Positions 7,958 to 15,691 of a stretch of DNA of 64,000 bases are shown piece after piece. The notes under the pieces are model-generated. The model had not been told where the DNA came from. It searched no databases and saw only the letters and a program-made list of their open reading frames with translations. The position numbers and the translations under genes are program-made. The stretch lies in contig CADCFQ010000005.1 of NCBI GenBank assembly GCA_902800795.1, forward strand, positions 36,499 to 100,498, given 5' to 3'. The stretch comes from an uncultured Ruminococcus sp. GTDB taxonomy: Bacteria; Bacillota; Clostridia; Oscillospirales; Ruminococcaceae. Positions within the stretch are counted from its first letter, which is position 1, and each line of letters begins with the position of its first letter.

Positions 7958-10303
7958 ATGACAAACGATATAAACGAGCTAAAAGAGCTCGCTCTTGAAA
8001 AGTATTTTTCTCACATGAACGACAAGCAGAAGGAGGCTGTTTTCTGTATAAAAGGGCCTCTGCTCATCCTTGCCGGCGCCGGCAGCGGAAAAACCACTGT
8101 GCTTGTCAACAGGATAGCCAATATGATATTTTTCGGCAACGCCTATAACAGCGATATCGGCTTCGGCACGCCTTCACAGGAGGATATAGCTTTCCTCAAA
8201 GACTATATCGAGGGCAGACAGACCGATGCCGATAAGCTTGCGGATATCATAGCTATTGACTGTGTAAAGCCCTGGAGCATACTTGCGATAACATTTACCA
8301 ACAAGGCCGCAGGTGAGCTCAAAGACAGGCTGGAAGCCATGCTCGGCGAGGCAGGCCAGGGCATAACAGCCGCCACGTTCCACTCCGCCTGCGCAAGGAT
8401 ACTAAGGCGGGAGGGCGACAGGCTGGGCTATGACAGAAACTATACTATCTACGATACCGACGACACCCAGCGTTCTATAAAGAGGGTGCTCTCCGACCTG
8501 GAGATAAACGACAAGATGTTCCCGCCGAAGCTCATCATGTCCGAGATATCCCACGCCAAGGACAGCCTTATCAGCCCGGAGGAATACACCGCACAGGCGG
8601 CAAACGACTACCGCAATATGACCATAGGCAGGGTCTACAAGGTTTATCAGCAGAGGCTAAAGCAGGCAAACGCCATGGATTTTGACGACATCATCGTCAA
8701 TACCGTAAAGCTCTTTGAGGAGTTCCCGGATGTGCTTGACCACTATCAGAACCTCTACAAATACATACTTGTGGACGAGTATCAGGACACGAACAGAGCG
8801 CAGTTTCAGCTTATCTCCCTGCTGGCGGAGAAAAACAAGAACCTGTGTGTTGTGGGAGATGACGACCAGAGCATCTATAAATTCAGAGGGGCTACTATCG
8901 AGAATATCTTAGGGTTCGAGGATCAGTTCGAGGCTGACGGCTGCAAGGTGATAAAGCTTGAGCAGAATTACCGTTCGACCCAGAATATACTGACCTGTGC
9001 CAACGAGCTTATAAGCCACAACAAGGGCAGAAAGGGCAAGAACCTCTGGACAGCCGCAGGCGACGGCGACAAGGTGACGGTCTACAGGGCCGGCTCCGAG
9101 AGGACGGAAGCCCAGTTTATTGCGGATACTATCATCGAGGATGTGGAGCAGGGCGGCAAGTTCAATGACCACGCTGTGCTATACAGGATGAATGCAAACT
9201 CCAACAGCATCGAGCGCACATTCATACAGCGAAACATCCCCTATAAGATAATCGGCGGCCCCAAGTTCTATGACAGAAAAGAAATAAAGGACGTTCTCGC
9301 TTACTTGCAGGTAATAAACAACCCCAGCGATATGCTGAGGCTCAGAAGGATAATAAACGTCCCTAAGAGGGGCATCGGCGAAGCAACGGTGAAGCTTGTC
9401 GAGCAGATAGCTTCCGACCTGGGGACTGACCCTATCTCCGTTATGGAGGATGCGGACGGGCTGGCGCCGCTTCAGAGAAAGGCCGCACTGCTGAAAAAGA
9501 CCGCCGGAATGTTCAGAGAGTTCGAGGAGCTGGCTGAAGAGCTGGAGCTGACAGAGCTGCTGGACGAGGTGGTTGACAGGAGCGGCTATGCGGACGAGCT
9601 AAAAAAAGAGGGCGATGATGGAGCCGTAAGGCTTGAGAATATCGCCGAGCTCAAATCCACGATGCAGAACTTCATCGACGAGAATGAGGAGCCCACGCTT
9701 TCGGGATTTCTGGAGGAGATATCCCTTTACACCGATATCGACAACCTTGACAGGGACGCCGACTATGTCGTTATGATGACTATGCACTCGGCAAAGGGAC
9801 TAGAGTTCCCGGTGGTGTTTGCGGCGGCTATGGAGGAGAATATCTTCCCGTCCTCCAGGAGCATGGAGAGCGAAGCCGATATCGAAGAGGAGCGCCGCCT
9901 TGCCTACGTTGCGGTGACAAGAGCAAAAAAGCGCCTTTACCTTACCTATGCTGCACAGCGTATGCTCTTCGGTCGTACTGACCACAACAGGGTGTCACGG
10001 TTCATAAAAGAGCTGCCCCAGGGGCAGATAACCAAGAAAGAAGAGGTCATGACCGCCTCCGACCTCGGCTTTGAGGCGCCGAGGAGCATAAGCTTACAGC
10101 AGCAGATGAAAGCCCGCACAGGCGCTGCCGAGCAGGATGTGCCTGTCCTTGCGGCCGGCGACAGGGTGGCCCACAAGATCTTCGGAGAGGGCACTGTGCT
10201 CTCGGTGAAGCCTATGGCAAACGATATGCTGGTGGAGATAGCCTTTGACGACAGAGGCACGAAAAAAGTTATGGCAAAATATGCGAAGCTGAGAAAATTG
10301 TAA
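7958..10303 (+). CDS. pcrA: ATP-dependent DNA helicase PcrA (UvrD family)
   Basis: Superfamily 1A 3'-5' helicase for nucleotide excision repair, replication restart and removal of stalled RNA polymerase. The start ATG at 7958 follows CGGAGG with 7-nt spacing; the frame extends upstream to 7928 without such a site. Motifs: Q-motif MNDKQKEAV, Walker A GAGSGKTT (about residues 45-52), AITFTNKAAGE, VDEYQDTN, VVGDDDQSIYKFRGA, QNYRST, TMHSAKGLEF and VAVTRAKKRLYLTYA. The C-terminal ~50 residues form the Tudor-like domain of PcrA (HKIFGEGTV). Unusually, about 40 extra residues separate Walker A from motif Ia compared with B. subtilis PcrA. 781 residues in total. Confidence 0.95.
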   Translation: MTNDINELKELALEKYFSHMNDKQKEAVFCIKGPLLILAGAGSGKTTVLVNRIANMIFFGNAYNSDIGFGTPSQEDIAFLKDYIEGRQTDADKLADIIAIDCVKPWSILAITFTNKAAGELKDRLEAMLGEAGQGITAATFHSACARILRREGDRLGYDRNYTIYDTDDTQRSIKRVLSDLEINDKMFPPKLIMSEISHAKDSLISPEEYTAQAANDYRNMTIGRVYKVYQQRLKQANAMDFDDIIVNTVKLFEEFPDVLDHYQNLYKYILVDEYQDTNRAQFQLISLLAEKNKNLCVVGDDDQSIYKFRGATIENILGFEDQFEADGCKVIKLEQNYRSTQNILTCANELISHNKGRKGKNLWTAAGDGDKVTVYRAGSERTEAQFIADTIIEDVEQGGKFNDHAVLYRMNANSNSIERTFIQRNIPYKIIGGPKFYDRKEIKDVLAYLQVINNPSDMLRLRRIINVPKRGIGEATVKLVEQIASDLGTDPISVMEDADGLAPLQRKAALLKKTAGMFREFEELAEELELTELLDEVVDRSGYADELKKEGDDGAVRLENIAELKSTMQNFIDENEEPTLSGFLEEISLYTDIDNLDRDADYVVMMTMHSAKGLEFPVVFAAAMEENIFPSSRSMESEADIEEERRLAYVAVTRAKKRLYLTYAAQRMLFGRTDHNRVSRFIKELPQGQITKKEEVMTASDLGFEAPRSISLQQQMKARTGAAEQDVPVLAAGDRVAHKIFGEGTVLSVKPMANDMLVEIAFDDRGTKKVMAKYAKLRKL

Positions 10304-10331
10304 ATTTATTTCAAAATCCCTGCCGTGACGC

Positions 10332-10360
10332 TTGACAAATGCTATGCTATCTGATATAAT
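10332..10360 (+). promoter_or_regulatory. consensus promoter of tRNA-Lys
   Basis: TTGACA (10332-10337), 17 bp, TATAAT (10355-10360): a perfect sigma-A promoter whose predicted start lies about 15 bp before the mature tRNA. Confidence 0.85.
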
Positions 10361-10383
10361 GTATTAGTCGCTGTAATGGTGAT

Positions 10384-10456
10384 GAGCTATTAGCTCAGTC
10401 GGTAGAGCATTTGACTTTTAATCAAAGGGTCTGGGGTTCGAATCCCCAATAGCTCA
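10384..10456 (+). tRNA. tRNA-Lys (anticodon TTT)
   Basis: 73 nt. The acceptor stem GAGCTAT/ATAGCTC is perfect, the D-arm has TAGCTCAGTCGGTAGAGC, the anticodon loop reads CTTTTAA with anticodon TTT, and the T-arm carries GGTTCGAATCC. The 3' CCA is not encoded and must be added. A consensus promoter precedes it and a hairpin with a T-run follows. Confidence 0.97.
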
Positions 10457-10466
10457 CTAGCAGCAC

Positions 10467-10511
10467 AAACCGCTTGTTTACGTTATTTGACGTAGATAGG
10501 CGGTTTTCTTT
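10467..10511 (+). terminator. terminator after tRNA-Lys
   Basis: Arms AAACCGC (10467-10473) and GCGGTTT (10500-10506), with an inner TACGT/ACGTA pairing, followed by TTTTCTTT. Confidence 0.7.
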
Positions 10512-10586
10512 ATCCATTTACAATTGACGTTATTCAGCGAAAATAGCTGAAAATGAGCAAAAGCGGAAAATATATGCCCGAAAAAT

Positions 10587-10808
10587 ATGCCTAGGATTAT
10601 ATACTATTATATAAAACAAAACAGCCTGCCCGGCTACGCCGTTGGGTTTGTAGCCCCACTTGGCGAGCAACTGATTGACTACACTGGTCGTTCCGGCGCC
10701 AAAGACGTCATCGATGGATATGTGACTCTTGATGACTCTTCTTGCTTCTACAACGTCAGCATGGACTATCTGACAGATCTTATCGACGAAAAACGAACAC
10801 TGAGATGA
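10587..10808 (+). CDS. small protein of unknown function
   Basis: A 73-residue frame between tRNA-Lys and the ileS leader. I recognise no family. The predicted protein has aromatic and acidic stretches and no membrane helix or signal peptide. The only in-frame ATG (10587) lacks a ribosome binding site, and codons such as CGT, CGA and CCA are commoner than in the neighbours. A GC-rich hairpin with a T-run begins exactly at its end, which argues for a transcribed unit. It may be a real small gene with a wrongly placed start, or the remnant of an element inserted beside the tRNA. Confidence 0.3.
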   Translation: MPRIIYYYIKQNSLPGYAVGFVAPLGEQLIDYTGRSGAKDVIDGYVTLDDSSCFYNVSMDYLTDLIDEKRTLR

Positions 10809-10843
10809 CCGCCCGGGACAGCAAGGCTCGGAGCGGTTTTTAT
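10808..10843 (+). terminator. terminator after the small ORF
   Basis: Arms ACCGC (10808-10812) and GCGGT (10833-10837) with additional CGGG/CTCGG pairing inside, followed by TTTTT. It separates the small ORF from the ileS leader. Confidence 0.6.
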
Positions 10844-10877
10844 TTGTAAAAAATATGTTTAAAATGGGGATCAGTGC

Positions 10878-10906
10878 TTGACAAACGGCGGCAGGTGTGA
10901 TAAAAT
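10878..10906 (+). promoter_or_regulatory. promoter of the T-box/ileS transcript
   Basis: TTGACA (10878-10883), 17 bp, TAAAAT (10901-10906). The predicted start near 10913 is where the T-box stem I sequence begins. Confidence 0.75.
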
Positions 10907-10912
10907 CAATGT

Positions 10913-11152
10913 ATATGTTAAAGGCTAGGACGAAGAGAGTAGTCAGTCAGCGAAGGCCGAAGCGAGCCGCCGGCGGTGTGAGGGCGGTGTCAGTAGCTTT
11001 CTGACGAAGATCACTTTATCAGCTGCGCACCGAACCTCAGTAGGCTGCGACGCTTTTTCCCTGCGTTATCGGGAACGCATATAATTGTATGCTGAATGGG
11101 TGGTTTGCGTAAGCCTATGGCTTTCGTCCTTTTCGGGACGGGAGCTTTTTTT
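10913..11152 (+). promoter_or_regulatory. T-box riboswitch leader of ileS
   Basis: The leader binds uncharged tRNA-Ile and chooses between termination and read-through. The conserved T-box sequence appears as ATGGGTGGTTTGCG (11096-11109), a variant of AGGGTGGNACCGCG. It is followed by a terminator: stem GCTTTCGTCC (11120-11129) with GGACGGGAGC (11136-11145), then a run of seven T. Upstream, stem I carries GACGAAGAGAGTAGT. The 3' side of the specifier loop reads CGAAGATCACT, which places isoleucine codon ATC in the specifier position and agrees with the downstream gene. The specifier assignment is by eye. Confidence 0.85.
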
Positions 11153-11193
11153 GTTATCCGCCCATCCAGAAGACCGACGAAAGGATGAGAATT

Positions 11194-14100
11194 GTGTACA
11201 AAAAAGTGGACACTAATCTGAACTTTGTTCAGAGAGAAAAACAGGTCGAAAAATTCTGGGACGAGAACGGCATCTTTGAAAAGAGCATAGACAGCCGCAA
11301 AAAGGGCGAGAGCTATGTTTTCTATGACGGCCCTCCCACAGCTAACGGCAAGCCTCACATCGGCCATGTTCTTACCCGTGCTATCAAGGACATGATCCCA
11401 AGATACCACGCAATGAAGGGCGCTATGGTACCGAGAAAGGCCGGCTGGGACACCCACGGTCTGCCTGTCGAGCTGGAGGTAGAAAAGATGCTGGGGCTTG
11501 ACGGCAAGGAGCAGATAGAGGAATACGGTCTCGAGCCTTTTATTGAAAAGTGCAAGGAGAGCGTATGGAAATACAAGGGTATGTGGGAAGACTTCTCCGG
11601 AACTGTCGGCTTCTGGGCTGATATGGAGAACCCCTATGTTACCTATCACAATGATTTTATCGAGTCCGAGTGGTGGGCTTTAAAGCAGATATACGACAAG
11701 GGTCTGCTTTATAAGGGCTTTAAGATCGTGCCCTACTGCCCGAGGTGCGGAACTCCCCTTTCCTCCCACGAGGTGGCACAGGGCTATAAGCTTGTAAAAG
11801 AGCGTTCCGCTATCGCAAGATTTAAGATCAAGGGCAAGGATGAGTTCTTCCTTGCGTGGACAACGACCCCCTGGACCTTGCCCTCAAATGTGGCTCTCTG
11901 CGTGAACCCCGACGAGATCTATTGCAGGGTAAAGGCTGCCGACGGCTATATCTACACAATGGCTCAGGCTCTGCTTGACACTGTGCTCGGCTCACTTGCC
12001 AAGGACGGCGAGGCAGCTTATGAGGTGCTCGAGAGCTGCACCGGAAAGGACCTTGAGTATACCGAGTATGAGCCTCTGTTCGAGTGCTCGGGCAAGGAAG
12101 CCGCAAAGCAGAACAAGAAGGCACACTTCGTTACCTGCGACAGCTACGTTACCATGTCCGACGGTACAGGTATCGTTCATATAGCTCCTGCCTTCGGTGA
12201 GGACGACTCCAGGATAGGCAGAAACTATGACCTCCCCTTCGTTCAGTTCGTTGACGGCAAGGGTAATATGACCGAGGAAACACCCTTCGCAGGGCTGTTC
12301 GTAAAGGACGCAGACCCCGAGGTGCTCAAGGATCTTGACAAGAGCGGAAAGCTCTTCTCTGCTCCCAAGTTCGAGCATGATTATCCTCACTGCTGGAGAT
12401 GTAATTCTCCTCTGATCTACTATGCAAGAGACACCTGGTTCATCAGGATGACTGATGTGAAGGACAGACTTATCGCAAACAACAACACTATCAACTGGAT
12501 ACCCGAGAGCATCGGTACCGGACGTTTCGGCGACTGGCTGAAAAACGTTCAGGACTGGGGCATCTCGAGAAACAGATACTGGGGCACACCGCTTAATATC
12601 TGGGAGTGCGAGTGCGGATGCCGCCACTCCATCGGCTCCATCGAAGAGCTGAAGTCTATGTCGGACAACTGTCCCGAGGACATCGAGCTCCACAGACCCT
12701 TTATCGATAACGTTACTATCAAGTGTCCCGACTGCGGCAAGCAGATGAAGAGAGTTCCCGAGGTGATCGACTGCTGGTTCGATTCCGGCTCTATGCCTTT
12801 CGCACAGCACCACTATCCTTTCGAGAACAAGGAGCTCTTCGAGAGCCAGTTCCCGGCTGACTTCATCTCCGAGGCCGTTGACCAGACAAGAGGCTGGTTC
12901 TATTCGCTGCTGGCTATCTCCACACTTATCTTCGACAAGGCGCCTTTCAAGAACGTTATAGTTCTGGGTCTTGTTCAGGACGAGAACGGACAGAAGATGT
13001 CCAAGTCCAAGGGCAACGCTGTTGACCCCTTCGAGGCTCTGGAAAAGTTCGGTGCGGACGCTATCAGATGGTATTTCTATACCAATTCCCAGCCCTGGCT
13101 GCCCAACAAGTTCCACGACAAGGGCGTTACCGAGGGACAGAGAAAGTTTATGGGTACACTGTGGAACACCTATGCGTTCTACATCCTCTATGCCGAGATA
13201 GACAAGTTTGATCCCACAAAGTATGAGATCGAATATGACAAGCTCTCCGTTATGGACAAGTGGCTGCTCTCGAAGATGAACACTATGATAAAGCTCACCG
13301 ACGAGAACCTTGCAAACTACCGTATACCGGAGGCTGCAAAGGCTATGCAGGAGTTTGTTGATGACCTGTCCAACTGGTATGTAAGAAGAGGCAGAGAGAG
13401 ATACTGGGTACAGGGTATGAACCAGGATAAGATAAACGCTTATATGACCCTGTGGACAGCTCTCGTTACACTTTCCAAGTGTGCGGCTCCTATGGTCCCG
13501 TTCATCACTGAGGAGATATATCAGAACCTTGTGAGAAGCGTTGATGCTTCTGCTCCCGAGAGTATACACCTCTGTGACTACCCTGTATGCGATGAGAAGC
13601 TTATCGACAAGCAGCTGGAGAGCGATATGGACGAGGTACTGAAAATAGTTATCCTCGGAAGAAGCGCAAGAAACGGTGCTGCGCTCAAGAACAGACAGCC
13701 GTTGAGCACTATGTATGTGTCGGCTGACCACGAGCTTGACAGCTTCTATGTGGATATCATCAGGGATGAGCTCAACCTCAAGGCTGTGGAGTTCAGGGAT
13801 GATGTTTCTTCCTTCATCGAGTATAAGTTCAAGCCCCAGCTCAAGACCCTTGGACCGAGATACGGCAAGAACCTGGGCGAGATAAGAACTGCTCTTTCCG
13901 AGCTTGACGGCAACGCCGCTTATGCAGAGCTTATGGCTAACGACGAGATCAAGCTTTCGATCTCTATCGGCGAGATATCCCTCGACAGAGATGATCTGCT
14001 TATCGAGAGCGCCCAGAAGGAAGGCTTCTACACCCTCACCGAGGGCGGCGTGACCGTTGCTATCTGCACTGTGCTGACACCCGAGCTTATCGAGGAGGGC

Positions 14101-14340
14101 TATGTGCGTGAGGTAGTGAGCAAGATCCAGACCATGAGAAAGGATTCTGGCTTTGAGGTAATGGATCACATCGAGGTGTCGATCAGCGGAAGTCAGGCTG
14201 TATGCGACGTAGTTGAGAAGTACAAGGACAGCATCTCGACAGACGTTCTTGCGAACTCTATCGCCTTCACCGATGCTCCCGACGCCAAGGATTGGGATAT
14301 CAACGGCGAAAAGGTAAAGATCGCTGTTAAGAGAGTTTAA
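11194..14340 (+). CDS. ileS: isoleucyl-tRNA synthetase, long (type 2) form
   Basis: Charges tRNA-Ile and edits misactivated valine. Class I signature HIGH occurs in PTANGKPHIGHVL and KMSKS in GQKMSKSKGN. The CP1 editing domain with TTTPWTLPSN, a zinc-type CPRCGTP, an internal CECGC/CPDCGKQ cysteine pair and an anticodon-binding domain (SNWYVRRGRERYW) are present. At 1048 residues it belongs to the long type-2 bacterial/eukaryote-like class, not the ~930-residue E. coli type. The GTG at 11194 is preferred because AAAGGA lies 8 nt upstream; the in-frame ATG at 11185 abuts that site. It is controlled by the T-box leader. Confidence 0.96.
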   Translation: MYKKVDTNLNFVQREKQVEKFWDENGIFEKSIDSRKKGESYVFYDGPPTANGKPHIGHVLTRAIKDMIPRYHAMKGAMVPRKAGWDTHGLPVELEVEKMLGLDGKEQIEEYGLEPFIEKCKESVWKYKGMWEDFSGTVGFWADMENPYVTYHNDFIESEWWALKQIYDKGLLYKGFKIVPYCPRCGTPLSSHEVAQGYKLVKERSAIARFKIKGKDEFFLAWTTTPWTLPSNVALCVNPDEIYCRVKAADGYIYTMAQALLDTVLGSLAKDGEAAYEVLESCTGKDLEYTEYEPLFECSGKEAAKQNKKAHFVTCDSYVTMSDGTGIVHIAPAFGEDDSRIGRNYDLPFVQFVDGKGNMTEETPFAGLFVKDADPEVLKDLDKSGKLFSAPKFEHDYPHCWRCNSPLIYYARDTWFIRMTDVKDRLIANNNTINWIPESIGTGRFGDWLKNVQDWGISRNRYWGTPLNIWECECGCRHSIGSIEELKSMSDNCPEDIELHRPFIDNVTIKCPDCGKQMKRVPEVIDCWFDSGSMPFAQHHYPFENKELFESQFPADFISEAVDQTRGWFYSLLAISTLIFDKAPFKNVIVLGLVQDENGQKMSKSKGNAVDPFEALEKFGADAIRWYFYTNSQPWLPNKFHDKGVTEGQRKFMGTLWNTYAFYILYAEIDKFDPTKYEIEYDKLSVMDKWLLSKMNTMIKLTDENLANYRIPEAAKAMQEFVDDLSNWYVRRGRERYWVQGMNQDKINAYMTLWTALVTLSKCAAPMVPFITEEIYQNLVRSVDASAPESIHLCDYPVCDEKLIDKQLESDMDEVLKIVILGRSARNGAALKNRQPLSTMYVSADHELDSFYVDIIRDELNLKAVEFRDDVSSFIEYKFKPQLKTLGPRYGKNLGEIRTALSELDGNAAYAELMANDEIKLSISIGEISLDRDDLLIESAQKEGFYTLTEGGVTVAICTVLTPELIEEGYVREVVSKIQTMRKDSGFEVMDHIEVSISGSQAVCDVVEKYKDSISTDVLANSIAFTDAPDAKDWDINGEKVKIAVKRV

Positions 14341-14352
14341 CCCCTCATAACG

Positions 14353-14385
14353 AAATCTCCCCCGCAAAAGCGGGGGAGATTTTTA
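14353..14385 (+). terminator. terminator of ileS
   Basis: Stem AAATCTCCCCCGC with GCGGGGGAGATTT around an AAAA loop, followed by T residues. Confidence 0.9.
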
Positions 14386-14405
14386 TACCCATAGCATATA
14401 ACGCA

Positions 14406-14447
14406 AAAGGCATACAGTCCAAAAAAATCGGACTGTATGCCTTTTTC
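14406..14447. terminator. bidirectional terminator between ileS and the U32 gene
   Basis: A perfect 15-bp stem (AAAGGCATACAGTCC, 14406-14420, with its complement at 14430-14444). T-rich sequence follows on the plus strand, and the loop and flanks are A/T-rich. It lies immediately downstream of the convergent U32 gene and can serve both strands. Confidence 0.8.
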
Positions 14448-15676
14448 TATTTCTTCATTCTAATTATCGAGTTCTTTGCAAACGCCTTGTCGCTGGTCAT
14501 CGAGAACTTCATGGCGGCGTGGTTGGCGGTGTCGATAGGGTTGTCCCACTCGTCAAACAGCTCGCTTACCTTCATCGTCACCGGCTCGCCCTCAAAGGAC
14601 AGCACCTCGACTTCGTCGCCCAGGTTGAACTTGTTCTTCTGCTGACAGTAGAGCCTGCCGTCCTTATAGCCCTCGACTATGGCCACAACGTCATACTCCC
14701 TGACATAGCCGCTGGTGCCGTAATACTGGCTCTGCTGGGGTCTGCCGAAATAGAAGCCCTCGCAGTAGGCCCTGTGGCTGACCTTATATACCTCGTCCTT
14801 TATCCACTGGGGAAGCTCGAAGTGGTCGGGGTCGGCCTTGAAGATGTCCATAGCCTTGCGGTAAGCATTCGTCACCACCGAAACATAATAGCTCGACTTT
14901 GCTCTGCCCTCTATCTTGAAGCTGTTTATGCCTGCCTTCGCCAGCTTGTCGATATGCTCTATCAGGCACATATCCTTGGCGTTCAAGATGTATGTTCCCT
15001 TTTCGTCCTCGAACACCGGGAAATACTGGCCGGGTCTCGTCTCCTCCATAAGGTGATATCCCCAGCGGCAGGGCTGAGCGCACTCGCCACGGTTTGCGTC
15101 ACGTCCTGTAAGGTACTGTGAGATAAGGCATCTGCCCGAAAAGCTCACACACATAGCCCCGTGAACGAAGCACTCTATCTCCAGCTCCTTCGGGGTCTTT
15201 GCCCTTAGCTCTGCTATCTCCTCAAGGGTCATCTCTCTCGCAAGAACGACCCTCTTGGCGCCCATCTCATAAAAAGCATTTGCGCTGGCATAATTTACTA
15301 TGCCTGCCTGTGTGGAAACGTGGATATCTATATCGGGAGCATACTTTCTCACAAGCGTGAACACGCCGATATCATTGACTATCAGCGCATCCACACCGGC
15401 TTCCTCCGCCTCCCTGACGAACTGTTCAAGGTGGGGTATCTCGTTGTTATGAGGAAGGGTATTGCAGGTAAGATACACCCGTTTTCCCCTTGAATGAGCT
15501 TCATCGCACGCCTTTCTGAGAAGCTCGCTGTCAAAGTTTGCCGAAGCTGCTCTCATCCCGAAGCCTGTGCCGCCCAGATAGACGGCATCAGCTCCGAAAT
15601 CGAGCGCTGCATAAAGTCTTTCCATATCTCCCACGGGAGAGAGTATCTCCAGAAGGTCGGTATTGAGATCACGCAT
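14447..15676 (-). CDS. trhP: U32 family protein, TrhP-like tRNA hydroxylation factor
   Basis: U32 family members of this type (B. subtilis YrrO/TrhP) are needed for 5-hydroxyuridine formation at tRNA wobble position 34; peptidase activity is a historical label. The 409 residues show the N-terminal TIM-barrel region (LSPVGDMERLYAALDFGADAV) and the U32 cysteine signature HGAMCVSFSGRC followed by a CAQPCRWGY segment that may bind an iron-sulfur cluster, then the C-terminal beta-barrel. AAGGA lies 9 nt before the ATG. It is the last gene of the thyX-tmk-mltG direction. The substrate assignment is by family, not from context. Confidence 0.85.
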   Translation of the reverse strand: MRDLNTDLLEILSPVGDMERLYAALDFGADAVYLGGTGFGMRAASANFDSELLRKACDEAHSRGKRVYLTCNTLPHNNEIPHLEQFVREAEEAGVDALIVNDIGVFTLVRKYAPDIDIHVSTQAGIVNYASANAFYEMGAKRVVLAREMTLEEIAELRAKTPKELEIECFVHGAMCVSFSGRCLISQYLTGRDANRGECAQPCRWGYHLMEETRPGQYFPVFEDEKGTYILNAKDMCLIEHIDKLAKAGINSFKIEGRAKSSYYVSVVTNAYRKAMDIFKADPDHFELPQWIKDEVYKVSHRAYCEGFYFGRPQQSQYYGTSGYVREYDVVAIVEGYKDGRLYCQQKNKFNLGDEVEVLSFEGEPVTMKVSELFDEWDNPIDTANHAAMKFSMTSDKAFAKNSIIRMKK

Positions 15677-15691
15677 CAGATCATTCCTTTA

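Noticed and set aside
11992..14367. 791-codon open frame antisense to ileS
   Set aside because: ileS on the plus strand has all synthetase motifs; the antisense frame has no family features and results from codon bias.
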